Shown: positions 23,059 through 36,500 of the stretch, in pieces | Layout of the letters: every line of letters begins with the position of its first letter | Position numbering within the stretch: the first letter of the stretch is position 1 | Source: Corythucha ciliata | Lineage: Eukaryota; Arthropoda; Insecta; Hemiptera; Tingidae | Assembly: GCA_038030265.1 (NCBI GenBank) | Contig: CM075939.1 | Location: 19,201,253 to 19,265,252 of the forward strand | Direction of reading: 5' to 3' | Length of the DNA: 64,000 bases | Program-made: the position numbers and the translations under genes | The notes under the pieces: model-generated | What the model was told of the DNA's origin: nothing | Database searches by the model: none | Seen by the model: only the letters and a program-made list of their open reading frames with translations

Positions 23059-23509
23059 TGGGGAACTTGCACATTTTTCGAGCACTGGTGTTTTTTGAAG
23101 AGGGCTCTTCATCAAGACAATTGCCCACACTAAACGTTGAAATCAATCAAGGCTTATTTTTTAGGCGAATTTTTAAAAAATTTTAGTGAGTGGGGGGGGG
23201 TTGATTACGCAAAGGGCAGTTATTGAAATTGGTGGTGTGGGGAAGAGGGGGGAATTCGCATTTTCTGCGGTTCAATTTTTCTTGTAATTTGTGAACAAAA
23301 CATTTTAGAGTTCCCTCAAATGCTTCACAACTGCACAATGACGTCATTTCCCCTCACACCATCGATCCCCTCCTGAAGAACTTTGAAATTTATTTAAAAA
23401 TCACCAGACGCACCAATCTGGCTGCAACTACCGTTGACATCAGTGTCCGCATTGTGCCAATTCACCAGTAAACGTTTCTCCCAAATCGAGCAATCATGCA
23501 AGTTCCCCA
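23059..23509. mobile_element. MITE family 4 (~450 bp), copy 2
   Basis: Collinear with 21565-22011 over its full length, with small indels; same termini. Open frames in it are not conserved between the copies. Confidence 0.85.
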
Positions 23510-24520
23510 TTAAACAGCGGAATTTTCACGCGAGAAAGTGTACGGGGTACATCCTCTCCCCCTCCTTCCCAGTTACGACACGTAAACTTGAAACTTGGGA
23601 AGTTATAGAATTACCCCCACGGAAATTATTTAAGAGCATCTTCTGATCCAGACATGGTTCGAACAAACTGGGCGACCCGACAGAGGAGGCAAGCGACATG
23701 TCCGGGTCCGGCTAAGCCACACGGCAAGCACATTTGTGGTCGGATTCGCAAACGATTCCGACCATCCGACCGATATCGCATGGTTTTACTGGGAAATTAC
23801 CCAAACCTAAGATCACAGTCATTATTTCCGCTAAAATGTAACTGGCGTTAATTAACACATTCGAGAAGAAACACATACCTACCTTTTTCTGAATTGAATT
23901 GATACACGAAATGTTATTTCTCACATTTTGGACATTTTAAACAAAGAAGACCTCATATTAGGCGCAGAATACACAAATCATTCCGTTAAAATGATTTATT
24001 ATAAAGCAATTTAAATTTGAACTTTTAGGTAAGAGAAGAGTGCCGCTTATCAAATTGACACTCAGGTATCTGAAACCTTCTGGCGAAGGTTACATTACCA
24101 CCCATATCAAAGAATCGATTTTTTGTTCTAAAGAGAAAGCACTTCACACTTATGTTGCCGTTTTTCAGTGAAAATTTTACCGAAATTAGCCACAATATGA
24201 TGATTTCCCATCTCGGACTAATTTAAACTATGACCGATGAACTGAGAACGTGAATACTTTGAAAACGTCTCCAAAAAAACACGGCGTTTGTGTTACTTGC
24301 ACTGTCCGATGCAGACAAAAGTTTCTTGTGCCTCGCCATTGACATCTCATTTCATTGATCAATGTTTCCCAGTGTCTGAGTTTTCGAAGGAGGAGCTCCT
24401 TAATTTTTAGCCCTCATATATGGTTTATTTACGTTGTCTTCCGGTTTTACCATAGCGCGCGGAGTGCTGTATTTAATTAAGTTTTTTTCATTTGTTTTTT
24501 GTTAACAATTTTTTAGCGCG

Positions 24521-24527
24521 TATAAAA
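24521..24527 (+). promoter_or_regulatory. TATA-like box upstream of the syndecan-like first exon
   Basis: TATAAAA lies 33 bp before the start codon. If used, transcription would begin only a few bases before the ATG, so a longer or spliced 5' UTR from a different promoter is equally possible. Confidence 0.25.
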
Positions 24528-24559
24528 ATTAAAGTACTTCGGTACTTTAAGTTAAATTC

Positions 24560-27500
24560 ATGGTGATGTATTTACGGTTCTGTATATTAATATTCGGTGT
24601 TTTAATTTCCGTTGGGATAAGAGAGATTCACGCACAGGAGGTAAGCGACACTTTACCATTATTTTTTTTCCTTTTTTTTTATTGAAGGGTTTAATCCCTC
24701 ACGTTCTAACTTTAGAAACCCTCACCTCTGAGCGCACGTAAAAAAAAAAGGTCTGATATGCTCCCGTTTTCTGCCCTTTCATATCCGTGCCTACTCAGCT
24801 TGGTACACACCTGTGTAATATATGTCATTTTTTGAACTAGTTTTTCAATATTTTCATTTTTGTTTGCCGGTTCTGAGATTTGCCTGTTCCAAAACACCAT
24901 AATTTTGACAGTTTACCCTCAAACCGACTTAAATACCCAAATAATCGTGCTTTTAAAAAATTATTAAGGGCAGTCGGGTAAATAAGACTAGTTTAATTAG
25001 TTTTTTCTCTTTATTTACTCGTGGAAGCAGGAAAGGTAATTTTAAAATGTGGGGTGTGAGGGTACGGGTTTTGGCTTAACAAAAATAAACAAACTATGAT
25101 TTCCATTTTATGTCTACCTCTCCTTTCTAGAAATGTAATCTTTCACTGGAAATTCAACTTAAAATAGCTCTAGTTTTGCTCAATAGTATGAATTTTGAGG
25201 GTCGATCAATCTTTTAAGAAGGCTTCGTGACCGGAAATGTAAAAGCAATTTATTACCTACTAAGCTCCGAGGATGTTTGTCAGTCCCACTTGAACGTTTC
25301 TTAGTTTTTTTTATTTTAATTCTCCTCAATCCCTTGAATTTGGCCGCTTTCTTGGTGGTTTAGAAGAGAATTAAATAATAATACTGGCCGACTTCTGTTG
25401 AACGTATGATCAGTATTGAAAGTAGCGCTGGTCGCTATATTTGTTTTATTAAAAGCGTGCCTGAGGTATCCGCGTGTCATGCATAAAAGCTTTAATTGTG
25501 AAAACTTTGCTTTTTCTTCGTTATAAATACTCTTTAAAACACCTCAATGAGCCTACGTTGCTGTACAAAGTCCTCTTTTTTCTTCTGTAGTGGGACATCT
25601 GGTGACTGGTGCCTCAGACTCAAGTTTTAAAAAGGGATTGGTCAATCATTTAAAAATTAATAACATCGACGCAAAAGATTTCACCTGCACTATCGTTTTG
25701 TCTTTGGCTGTAACATTGACCGACTGGACAATCTGACATTTGTCTGTGTACAAAAGTTATAGTTTTCTATATAACTTTGCTGTGTACATACAAATCTGAC
25801 ACCCTGGGTGGTACTGGTACCTACTTGTGCAGGTCTAGAATTGACAGTATTGAGTTCCTTTATTTAAATTGTGGAAATATTCGTACAAACGTATATCTCA
25901 TTCCCTGCCTGGAAAGCAGGTACCTTCACAACATTTTGAGTTATTAATAGGCATGTTTATTTGTCCTCGCAAGCGGCCCTACAAGCGTTCTTTTGTAAAC
26001 CTAAACTACTGTCTTTGTAAAGGTGGCGTCAATCCCGATCTACCACGTCTACCCTAGGCCATCCTGCTCTGAACAACAGACCTGATCTCATTACGTGAAA
26101 ATATGAGTTCTGTTACATTGCTTCTGGTTACACGCGTGAAGAAAAACTATCTTCGATAAAATGTCTGTCATTTTCGTTAATCCCCCCCCCCCCCAGGGAA
26201 CTGTTGATTCCACTACTGAAACTCATTTTTGGTCCGTAAGTTGCGGAAAGTTTTGATTTCCCTACCGAATGAATGTGGTAAACATTTGTCTACCTAAAAT
26301 CATATTGTTTAATAATCAATTTCATTCCTTGCAAAGTTTTAAGCAAATAAAGCCACTTTTGGTAGAGCTTTTCGTTTATGACAATTTTATTTGCTTGAAA
26401 CTTTGCAAGGAATGAAATTGATTATTAAACAATATGATTTTAGGTAGACAAATGTTTACCACATTCGCCCCCCCCCCCTCCTTTTGAAAAACTGATCTAC
26501 TCGTCGGTCACGATCTGTTGAAACAACATTCAGACGTTAACGTTTCATTTGGAGGGGACAAATCTACCTTATCTGTTTGTTCATCGGCGTGCGCCGAAGT
26601 CGACCCTCCAAGATTATTCGCAAATCTTGTAGACCTATAGCCACGAAATCCAGGCGTTTCTCAACTGAAGATTACCAGTTTATCAAAGAGGAAGTGACTA
26701 AATTACTCAAGGACGAAATCATTGAAGAGAGTTGTTCACCATGGAGAGCTCAAGTCCTCATTGTGCAAAATGAAAAAAAGAAAAGGCTATGCATCGATTG
26801 CTCTCAGACTATCAATCGCTTCACGTTGCTAGATGCATACCCGTTACCAAACATTGATGAATTGGTTCGAAAAGTGGCCACGCATTCTGTTTTTAGCGCA
26901 ATTGACCTAAAAAGTCATACCACCAAATCCCTATTTCCGACGACGAGAAACCATACACCGCTTTTGAAGCTTGAGGTCAGCTGTACCATTTTTGCAGGAT
27001 TCTTTTCGGTGTAACTAATGGCGTCCCGTGCTTTCAAAGGGTAATTGACAAAATAATCTCGGTCGAAAAACTGGCTGGTACCTATGCCTACCTAGATGAC
27101 ATCACTGTTTGTGGGAAAAACAAAAGCGAACACGACGAAAATTTGAAAAGGTTTCTATCAGCCGTGAGCAAATACGGTTTGATCATTAACGAAGCGAAGA
27201 GTAAATTCAACCAAAATGAAATTTCCCTGTTGGGTCATCTTGTTTCATACAAAGAAATCCGACCAGACCCGGAAAGAATTTCCCCTCTTCTAAAATTGCC
27301 TCCGCCTGAAGACAACTCCTCTCTTAAACGGGTTTTAGGTATGTTTGCTCACTATGCAAAATGGATTCCTAATTTTTCAGACAAAATTCGCAGTTTGGTC
27401 GACTGCAATTCGTTTCCCATGTCGAAAGAAATCGTCGATAAATTCATGTTCCTAAAAAACGATATTGCCAAAGCCTTGGTTACATCAATCGCCCCTGATT

Positions 27501-30500
27501 TGCCTCTGACTGTTGAAACCGATGCTTCAGATATAGCCTTAGCTGCAACGCTCAGCCAAGAAGGTCGACCCGTTGCCTTTTTTTCGCGAACATTAAACAA
27601 AAGCGAACAACAACACTCATCCATCGAGAAAGAGGCTGCGGCAGTCGTGGAATGTTTGAAGAAATGGAGAGCATTTTTAATCGGACGAACATTTCAGTTA
27701 GTTACGGATCAACAAGCGCTTTCTTTTATTTTCAATTGGAAAAATTCGAGCAAAATCAAAAATGAAAAAATAATGAGATGGCGATTAGAACTGGCCCCAT
27801 ATAAAAACGTAATAGTGTACCGCCCCGGGAAGGAAAATGTCAAAGCTGACACTCTTTCACGAGTTTGTGGTTCGTCGATCAACAAACTGTCTGAGCTTCA
27901 TATCATCATGTGTCACCCTGGGATCACAAGAATGTTTCATTGGATTCGGAGTAAAAATTTACCATACTCATTAGACGACATAAAGAAAATTACTTCAGGG
28001 TGCCGAATTTGTTCCGAAGTCAAGCCAAGATATCACAAGCAACAGGGAAACTTAATTCGAGCTACCAGCCCTTTCGAACGTTTGAACGTTGACTTCAAAG
28101 GGCCGCTACCCTCAAAAAGTAAAAATCATTATCTCCTAACGATAGTAGACGAATATTCCCGTTTTCCTTTTGCCTTTCCTTGTAAGGACACGACTTCCGC
28201 CACTGTGATAAAATGTTTCTCGTCACTATTTTCAGTATTCGGTAACCCAGCATTTATCCATTCAGATCGAGGGTCTTCTTTTCTCTCGAAAGAGTTAACG
28301 ACTTATCTACACTCCAACGGAATTGCGACCAGTCGAACGACTCCATACAACCCACAGGGCTATGGCTTAGTCGAGCGGTATAATGGAATCATTTGGAAAA
28401 CAATTACGTTGGCGATGAAATCGAAAGGCGTGCAAACGAATGAATGGGAAGACGTTTTGACAGAATCAATGCATTCCATTCGATCTTTGCTTTGTACATC
28501 AACAAACTGTACGCCTCACGAGAGATTTTTCTCATTCCAACGTCGGACAACGGCAATTCACTTCCAACCTGGCTACTAAATCCTGGTCCCGTACTCTTGA
28601 CCAAACGAAACCGGACCAGTAAATACGATGATTTGGTTGAAGAAGTAGAACTCCTAGAGGCTAACCCTCAATACGCTACAATTCGGCGAAACGACGGAAC
28701 AGAATCAAACGTTTCGCTTAGACATCTGGCTCCAACAATCCAAAAGGACAATGGATGCATTTCAAAAGAGTCTGAGCAACAGGAAACGCGCTCGTCACAA
28801 CCCGCGAACTCTTCGGAAGAGATCATTGATGACTCGCAATCAGAAAGTTCCGATACAACCCAAGAAAATGAGTCGACAAACCGGAACTGCATTGCGGTTT
28901 CAAACCCCAAGAGAACAATTAGAAGACCGCAGTATTTGAGAGATTACGTCGATTGATTTCTCATGTATATTTTATTTCTTTTCAAAAGGAGGGGGGGGGC
29001 GAATGTGGTAAACATTTGTCTACCTAAGATCATATTGTTTAATAATCAATTTCATTCCTTGCAAAGTTTTAAGCAAATAAAAGCCACTTTTGGTAGAGCT
29101 TTTCGTTTATGACAATGCACTCCTGGAAATTTGGTTGGTGGGGACAGGGAGGGCACCTGATTTTTATTTTCCAAGTTGTGGGTATCAAATTAGAGGATAC
29201 ACACCAAGGGGGTGATAGGGCTGGTTCCCAGAAACTGCAGACTCTACGCCGTCTTATGAGCCATTTTCAACAGACACTCACGGCTCTGCATGGAAAATGT
29301 CAATATTTGCCGCCAAAACTCGTTTTTATTTTTCAGTAGGAAACTTCAACATTCCTTGACCACCCAAGTTGCATTTCAACAGCGAGCTAGGCATCGTGTT
29401 ATTGACAACGTCAACGCCGAACGCGAGCTGATGCTCCGACTGGTCCGCAACGGGGGTACACTTCGCCCATTGTTTTGTTTTTTTCACCTACGGATCAGTT
29501 CGCGTTCTGTGTGGCGAGGCCTCTGGTTATTGAATCCTCTAGCGCAGGGGTGGCCAACCCAGAGTATTGTATTTAGAGACATTCCAGAAAACGAATCTTT
29601 AGAAATAATTATATTTTCAACTAAAACTTGGAACACACAGAACAGAATAATTTTCTCTTTTTTAAATAAAAAACAGAAGGATTGTGACTCTAGTCAATAT
29701 GGATACATAACAATGCTCGAGGCGCAGAAAAATACTCGATGCTTTTTATGTAGTTCATGGCGGTGAACAGGGTATTCTGGGTTTGCGCACCCGTTCAGGG
29801 TATCTCCTGTATGATGTTACTAAGGGGTCTTTCGTTGGAGTTTGGGTAATCGACGTTGACAAATCCGGACTGCATTGGTCGGAAGCTTGACGTGGTGCAG
29901 GCAAGTGGCATGGAATAGGACTTTCCGGTGCGGCGCGTTGGTGTTCAGTGGTTGAGGGCTGTTGAACAGGATCCAATCCACAGATCCGAACAAATGGTCG
30001 GCGAGGTGGGTCTGACGAAGTTGTGACCGAAGGGTGGAGATCGATCCGAGAATTGTCGGGACTGTCGTTTCTTTGTTTTGTTTGGTCAACGTGCCTTTTA
30101 AAACGTTGGCCGTTGTGCTCGACTTCATAATGTAGGTCACCCAATCGAGTAATTACCGTACCCGAAATCCACGGAGGTTGGTGGGAAGAATACCGCCTGA
30201 AAATCACCGTGTCTCCTGGGCAGAATGATCGAAATCGATTGTCAAATTTTGGTTCTTGTTACTCTTCGAGTCGGGTTCTAAGACCTGGACACAAGAGATA
30301 GGGAAGACCTGGAAGAAACAAGAGATAGGGTGGGTTGCTGGTAGGTGTGGAGACTTGTGGTACTGCAGAAGAAATTCGTTGAGAACGTTCCCAAGTGTGT
30401 GTGCTGTAGCTCCTGACACTTTTATCGCTTTTTTAAGCGTCTGAACACACCTCTCAGCTTGCCCGTTTGTCGATGGGTGATAAGGAGCTGTAGTTTTGTG

Positions 30501-33500
30501 AAATCTAACTCCCTTTTCCTTCAGAAATTCGCTGAAGTATTTAGAAGTGAACTGAGGGCCATTGTCAGAGACCACAGTCGTAGGAATTCCAAATTGGCTG
30601 AAAGCGGAGTCAAGGATTTTGGAAGTCGCTTCCGAGGTCGTCGAGCTAGTGACAGCTACGTGCATCCATTTCGAGTAGGCATCAACGATCACTAGTAGGT
30701 ATTTACCGAAAATCGGTAATTTAGCTGGCGTGGTTGAATTTTGGAGACAAGCGTGGCAAGATTTGGCTATGCCTTCGATGTCAACATCAATTGAAGGCCA
30801 TTAAATTAAGGACCGGGCTAGCCCTTTCATTTTCACTACGCCGATGTGAGTGATGCTGAGGCTTGGGTCGTATGGAATTGAAACTCGGTCGGATACGATT
30901 TCTTCCTTGAGACTTTCGTACGCTTGACGAGCCGCGGAATTCCAAGTCAGCTTATTTGCCGATAGCAGTCTCGGAGGGGTGCCGTAATCGAAGAAAGGTT
31001 AGGAATGAAGGAATAGTAGTAAGTAATTTTTCCAAGCAATGTTCGTAGTTCTTCGAGAGTGGTCGGCAAAGGCGCGTTCAGCACTCCATCTACATGTTTG
31101 GTTGATTTATGTAGGCCTAAACCATCGATTCTGTGACCCAGAAAATCGACACTGTCAAGGAGTCACAGCATTTTTACGGCGAAGTTTCAAGCCTGAATTT
31201 GCCAGTCGTTCGAAAGTTTTGGTCAAAATTTGAATCATTGCTTGGTCAGAGTTCGCAAATACCAAATTGTCGTCAATGAAATTTTTTGCATTATCGATTC
31301 CTTAGAGGATTTTTTCAAGACTCCTTCGCCATTGAGCTGGAACATTAGCAACTCCGTCCTGGGCTCTAGTGGGACGAACCAAACCATGCGTTGGTGCATT
31401 AAGCGTCATGGCCTGACAGAAATTGTCCGAACAAGTCAAATTCATGAATGCGTCAGTGACGTCTAGTCGGGAAATTACTGTTGCTCCTCGGAGCTGATTG
31501 AAAATACATATCTTCCACTCGGTGGATAGGGTGATCATCGACGAGAAGCTGAGGATTCAAAGTCGATTTGTAGTTACTTGTTATACGCATTTTTCCATCT
31601 TTGATTACAACGTGAGTCGGTGGCGCCCATTCGGATGATGTAACTTGAACGTAATGACCCAATGCAATTTTCTTTTCCATTTCAGCGGCATAGGCTTCTT
31701 TAAGAGCACATGGAATCGGTCTTGCACGAGCGTAGACCGGCTTGAAACCTGGACGTAGAGAAATGTCAACAGGTGGTCCTACAAGCTTGCCAGCTGTGTC
31801 GCTGATAAGATCTTCAAATTTTCCAAGCAAAGAAGTGAGAGCCGAATTTTGTTGAAATCGTTACAGCAATAACGTGGAAGAACTCGCCGAAAGAAAGTAG
31901 GTCCGCGAAGTGAACGATCCACTCACGGCCGAAGATGGAGTCACGATCGACGTCTGTCACATAAAGGTTCAACAATTTCGTCCGCTGACGAAAAGTTACT
32001 GTGACTGGGAGGAAACCGATGCACTGGAATTTGTCCATTTGTTGTGAAAACTCGTTGACTTGGCTGCAGCTTAGGATCTGGAATAATAGTCCTCAGGGTT
32101 TTACGACACACCATTGAGCACACTCCGCCTGTGTCAACTTCCATTTGTAAGGGTCTGTTGTTAACGCGAACTGTAATTAGAGCGGGTGGGGGGCGAAAGA
32201 ATGGTGAGGCTTCCTGGGTGACATTGATCGCGTCGTGAAAGTAAGAAACTACGGATACAGAGGTAGAAATGGAATCAGATTCTGATGGGGATTGAGAAAT
32301 CGGCTCTTCTGCAGTTTGGTGAGACTTATCGAGGATTTTACCGCGGCACACAGAAGAAATGTGTCCAACTTTCTTACACTTGTGACACTTGCCTTGCCGA
32401 AACTGGCAATTTTGACGCCAATGAGAGCCTCCACAGCCGTAACATAGGTGAACTGGCTGAGTTGTTTGGCCGACGGACGAATTTTGAGTTGGTTTAGACT
32501 GACCTGATTTTGATTTTCGAGGGCGAGAACGTGAAGAACTTCTGAAACGAGGTCGGCTTTCATGGCCAACCTCCCTGCTTACCTGATCCCTGTTCTGCTT
32601 ACCTGATCCCTCGCGGTACGACTGCCAACGGCGCCACCATGGCGCAATTGGCATCGTGCTGGACTAGTTACCCAGAGGTTGCGGGTTCAAATTCCGCCGG
32701 GGAGCCCATTTTTTTCTCGAATCGTGTTGGGCTATGCGCTTCCATCGTCGTCCAGGTCTCGTAGACCTCACATTGGGGCTAAATAGATCCAATGAAAAAC
32801 TTGATCCTGCCTCAGAAAAAAAAAATCATTCTCTGGTTCACGTTATGTCTAGCGTAACGTCGTTTGGCTCTAGTGGAGCCCAAACTAAGCGCCCAGGGTC
32901 TTCCGGTCCAATACAGTGTTGTTTACCTGAGTCAGACGAACATTTTGTCGCAAACGGAATCTCTCTATCTGCTCTAGTTGCTAAGTTATGTCAAATTTTA
33001 ACTTTTGAGGGGGTGGTAGAGGCTTGTAGGTGGGCGTTGGCGGGGACTTGGTCTTAAAATCATCTTACAGGTGTACAGAACATTCCTGCTAAGTGGCATC
33101 GCTTAATGATTATTTGCAAAGTTGGCCTAAAATTTGGCTTTTAACTTCCGGACTAATACGCGGTTACGGAAAAACGATGATTTATTTCAATTAATTCAGC
33201 ATGTAAAAAGAAATTCATAGGATTTAGGATTAAAAATATAGTCCATTCATAATGTTCGTTTGTCCCTTGAAGCCAATTCGCTAAAATCAGAAAAAGCGCT
33301 TATTCGCGGGGGTAAAATGGTTAAAAACGCTGTATTAGCTGTTATAATTGAGAAAAACACTAATTCGCGGCTAAAATTGTGAAGAATTGCTAATTAGGGG
33401 ACAAAATTTTTACGAACCCTTCCCCCTTTTCCCTCAATTTCCATCATCAGATCAAATAATTATTCACCCCAAACTTTTACGAATAAGCAAATCTTTCCGT

Positions 33501-36500
33501 ACGCTTTTAATGTATTGTGATTAATAAGTAATAGACACCCCCCCCCCAGTCAAGCCTCGCCTACCAATTCTTCAATTGGGAGCCATGAGAACCACCGCGT
33601 CAGCTATTCAGTGCCTGGGAAAGCGGAATTTCCCGTACAGGGTCTCCCCCAAGTAATAAAAGCGTGCGCCGCCAAAGACTTGCTCTCTTGGTCTACGACG
33701 AGTCTGCTTGCGGCAACAGCAAGTCGCCTTGTCCCCCCCCCCTGTTCGGTCACCCTTCCTTGCTTGTCTACCTTCCACCCAAGTCTGGGGTTGAAACTCA
33801 AGTCTTAAATAAAATGAAATTGAGTAAAGCCCGGTGCACACGATGCAATTTTGAGGCTTATTTCCAAGCTCGTTGATATGTGCTGGATCCAAAACATGAC
33901 TGTTCACACGATGCAATGTTTCTCATTGCTGGCGGATCGCGTAACTGTTTTGTCCGTATATCAAGAAGGAATAACATGGAGGGTCTGACTTTCACAGAAA
34001 ATGATCCATGTATCTAGTAAATACAAATCTGTGACGAAATAAAATCACACGGGACATCCGCTGGGAATCGCACCATCTTGAGGAGCCGCTAGGGGCGAAT
34101 TTTGAGCCTCCCGGAATTGCAATATATTAGAGGTTCACGGTCGCGTGTCTTGATTACGCCTCTTCGATTACTATATTTTTGCTATTTCAAATAACATTTT
34201 TATTCCAAGAGGACAACTATTGATGATCACGTAGGGATTGAAGAAACAATGAATCATTAAAATTCACGGGTATGTGATGGCTTGAAGGTCGCACAATAGG
34301 TCGTGAATGTCTCTAATTCGACTTGTTAAAATTGCTTCCCACCCACGAACAGAAGAATTCAATCATAATATTCTAAAATGGGTGAAAGTCTTAAAATCGC
34401 CTATTTACGACGAAGCCATGCCCAGTGAGCTTCATTTCTGGCGGTCAACTTTTATCCCATTAGGTTTTTCAGCCTCTCTGACTCGGCTGAAAATTCTATT
34501 CTGGATTTTCAGTCCATAAAATAACAATTTTGCCCCATAAAACGATACTTGATGCGCTAAATTTGAAATGTTGGTGCCCTGCGACTACCTACGTTCAGTA
34601 ACCGGTAATTTAGCACCTTAAACTCAGGGGAGACTCATCCTCCTAGTGGCTGAACAAGCAGAGAAAATAGCCCTTGTTCTATGTTTCAAAACACAATTAA
34701 AAAACAAGCACGGCTTCCAGTATTGACGTCACAAGCAAACCAAGACGCATGCGCATAACGCACTTTGTCTCCTTGCTTGATATCTAGCGATAAAAATTGC
34801 ATCATGAGCACCGAGTTTGGTCTAAACGCGATTAAAAACAAGCACGGCTTCAAGCATTGACGTCACGACTAAACCCAGGCTCATGCGCATAACGCACCTT
34901 CTCTCCTTGCTGGATATCTAACAAAGAAATATTGCATCGTGTGCACCGGACTTAAGTTTGTTTCCGGCGTTTTAAAATCTCAATGCAGTTTCCCAAATTT
35001 CTTCCAAAATAGAGAATAAAGAGCACTCATTCGCAAATTGAGAATATGATAATTCACAGATTCATGAGGCAACTTCGTAGCTCAAATTGAGAAAAATACG
35101 TAATTTAACGCAACGTAAAAAGACTATTCCTCGGGGGTTTTTATGGCGTTTTCCATTCAATGCAATACACTCGTGTGGTGTAAGTTTGCCCACCCGTCCT
35201 CTCTGAATTGAAACATTTGTTTATGGAGAGGACGCTGCACTTCACTTGTGTAGTGTGTTGAATGGAAATCGCTATTATAAGTTGTAACCCGCCCGTATGA
35301 TTATTTTATTCCAACAAAAACTGAATTTAATTTTGCTTAGGAGAACTTTAACTTAAGTAGCGACGAATACGGGCCTTAGTTCTGATAGAGCGTGCTTAGT
35401 TACAGCTGTATTATTTTTTTAGCGCCAGCTCATGTTTGACCGCACGGTCAGTCAATGTTGTATCTTGATTTATTCTTTGCAACGTTCCGTGGAATTCACA
35501 TCCCCTAGTCACTCCCGTAAATAAATACTAGGAATTAACGTGAATGCCTAAAACATGTTGTTATTAACACCAATCTCTGAACTCTTCTGCAGATAACGTT
35601 ATTTACGTTAGAAAATGACGTTATCACTCGGAATAGTCACATAGTCATTAGAGAGATTTTGAAATACGTAAAAAAGAAAAATGTTCACGTCTTTTAGAAA
35701 TTTCACCAATCATCTGTTTCGTACCCTAGCAACCGTCGGACGTTAATAAAGACGTGCATGTTTTTACTTCATTCAAAACCTCACTATTCCCTCGAAATTC
35801 ACGTTCTTTCCTAATTCACTAAATTTTACAGTGATATGTTTATACATTTAAAGGCCCGTTCACACGGGGCGTGTTCCTATATTCATCGATTCAAAACTCA
35901 TGATAAAAATGTGAGGGAAGGCTCAATCACGGTGGAAATGTTTACTCATCTGCTGAATTTAGGAACTCTCCCAAGCTATACAACCAACAAAATTTATTCC
36001 CTCGAAAAATGAAGCATTTTGATTGTTTCAAACGAAAACGTAGAGCTTGTGAACGGGCCTTGAATGATTTTATTGCCGACTAGTTTCGGGGTCTGCGCCC
36101 CATTCTCAAGGTATCCACGTAAAACAATTTCAGTCACATATCACAATGGATATCCCCCAAGCCCTACTATTCGGCATTAAAAACGGCGAAATTATTCGGC
36201 AGTATAATCATTTTAAAAAACAATGTTTGAACTTAATCCACGCTCCAAGTTAATCTTAGCATTCATGAAAATAAAGAATCAAAACATTTGTACACAGCTC
36301 AGCTCGCTATAGATTTGGCTGGAAGAGGTGGGGAGGAGGGGTGAATTTTGGTGTACTCCGTCTCCCTATTATGCCACCGGGTTCAATCTATTCAGGGGGC
36401 AGAATCCCCAATTCCTTGTGTCCAAGTAATCAGTCGATTTAGTGGCCGTCGTTTGCTGGACAATGCCTGCGCAACCAGTTAAAACGTGCCAAAGAAGCCG

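Larger units (their letters stand above)
22171..24519. other. Intergenic DNA upstream of the syndecan-like gene
   Basis: Apart from MITEs at 22570 and 23059 and a GC-rich patch at 22180-22350, nothing recognised. The 23654-23924 frames are unsupported. Confidence 0.5.
26274..29114 (+). mobile_element. Ty3/gypsy LTR element A, 5'-deleted, 110-bp LTRs
   Basis: Near-identical terminal repeats at 26274-26383 and 29004-29114 start TGTGGTAAAC and end ATGACA (TG..CA). A purine tract with a G run (28986-29000) sits just before the right LTR as expected for a polypurine tract. Very short LTRs are known in Mag-type gypsy elements. Immediately inside the left LTR is an inverted piece of LTR plus purine tract (26384-26480). 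The interior then starts directly in reverse transcriptase, so gag, protease and the primer-binding site are missing. The element lies in intron 1 of the syndecan-like gene, same strand. Confidence 0.85.
29755..32612 (-). mobile_element. Ty3/gypsy element B, internally deleted, no LTRs seen
   Basis: Reading right to left: gag zinc knuckles, protease, RT start, integrase and tail. LTRs are not recognisable on either side. The upstream end coincides with a short tandem duplication (CTGCTTACCTGATCCCT twice, 32574-32611) next to a tRNA-like sequence. It belongs to a different gypsy lineage from element A, and lies in antisense orientation within the syndecan-like intron. Confidence 0.82.

Noticed and set aside
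23654..23924. Overlapping small frames on both strands
   Set aside because: No domain, no conservation between strands and no splice support.
32734..33057. 107-aa frame as a gene
   Set aside because: Begins in the flank of a tRNA-like repeat, with no recognisable motif or splice context.
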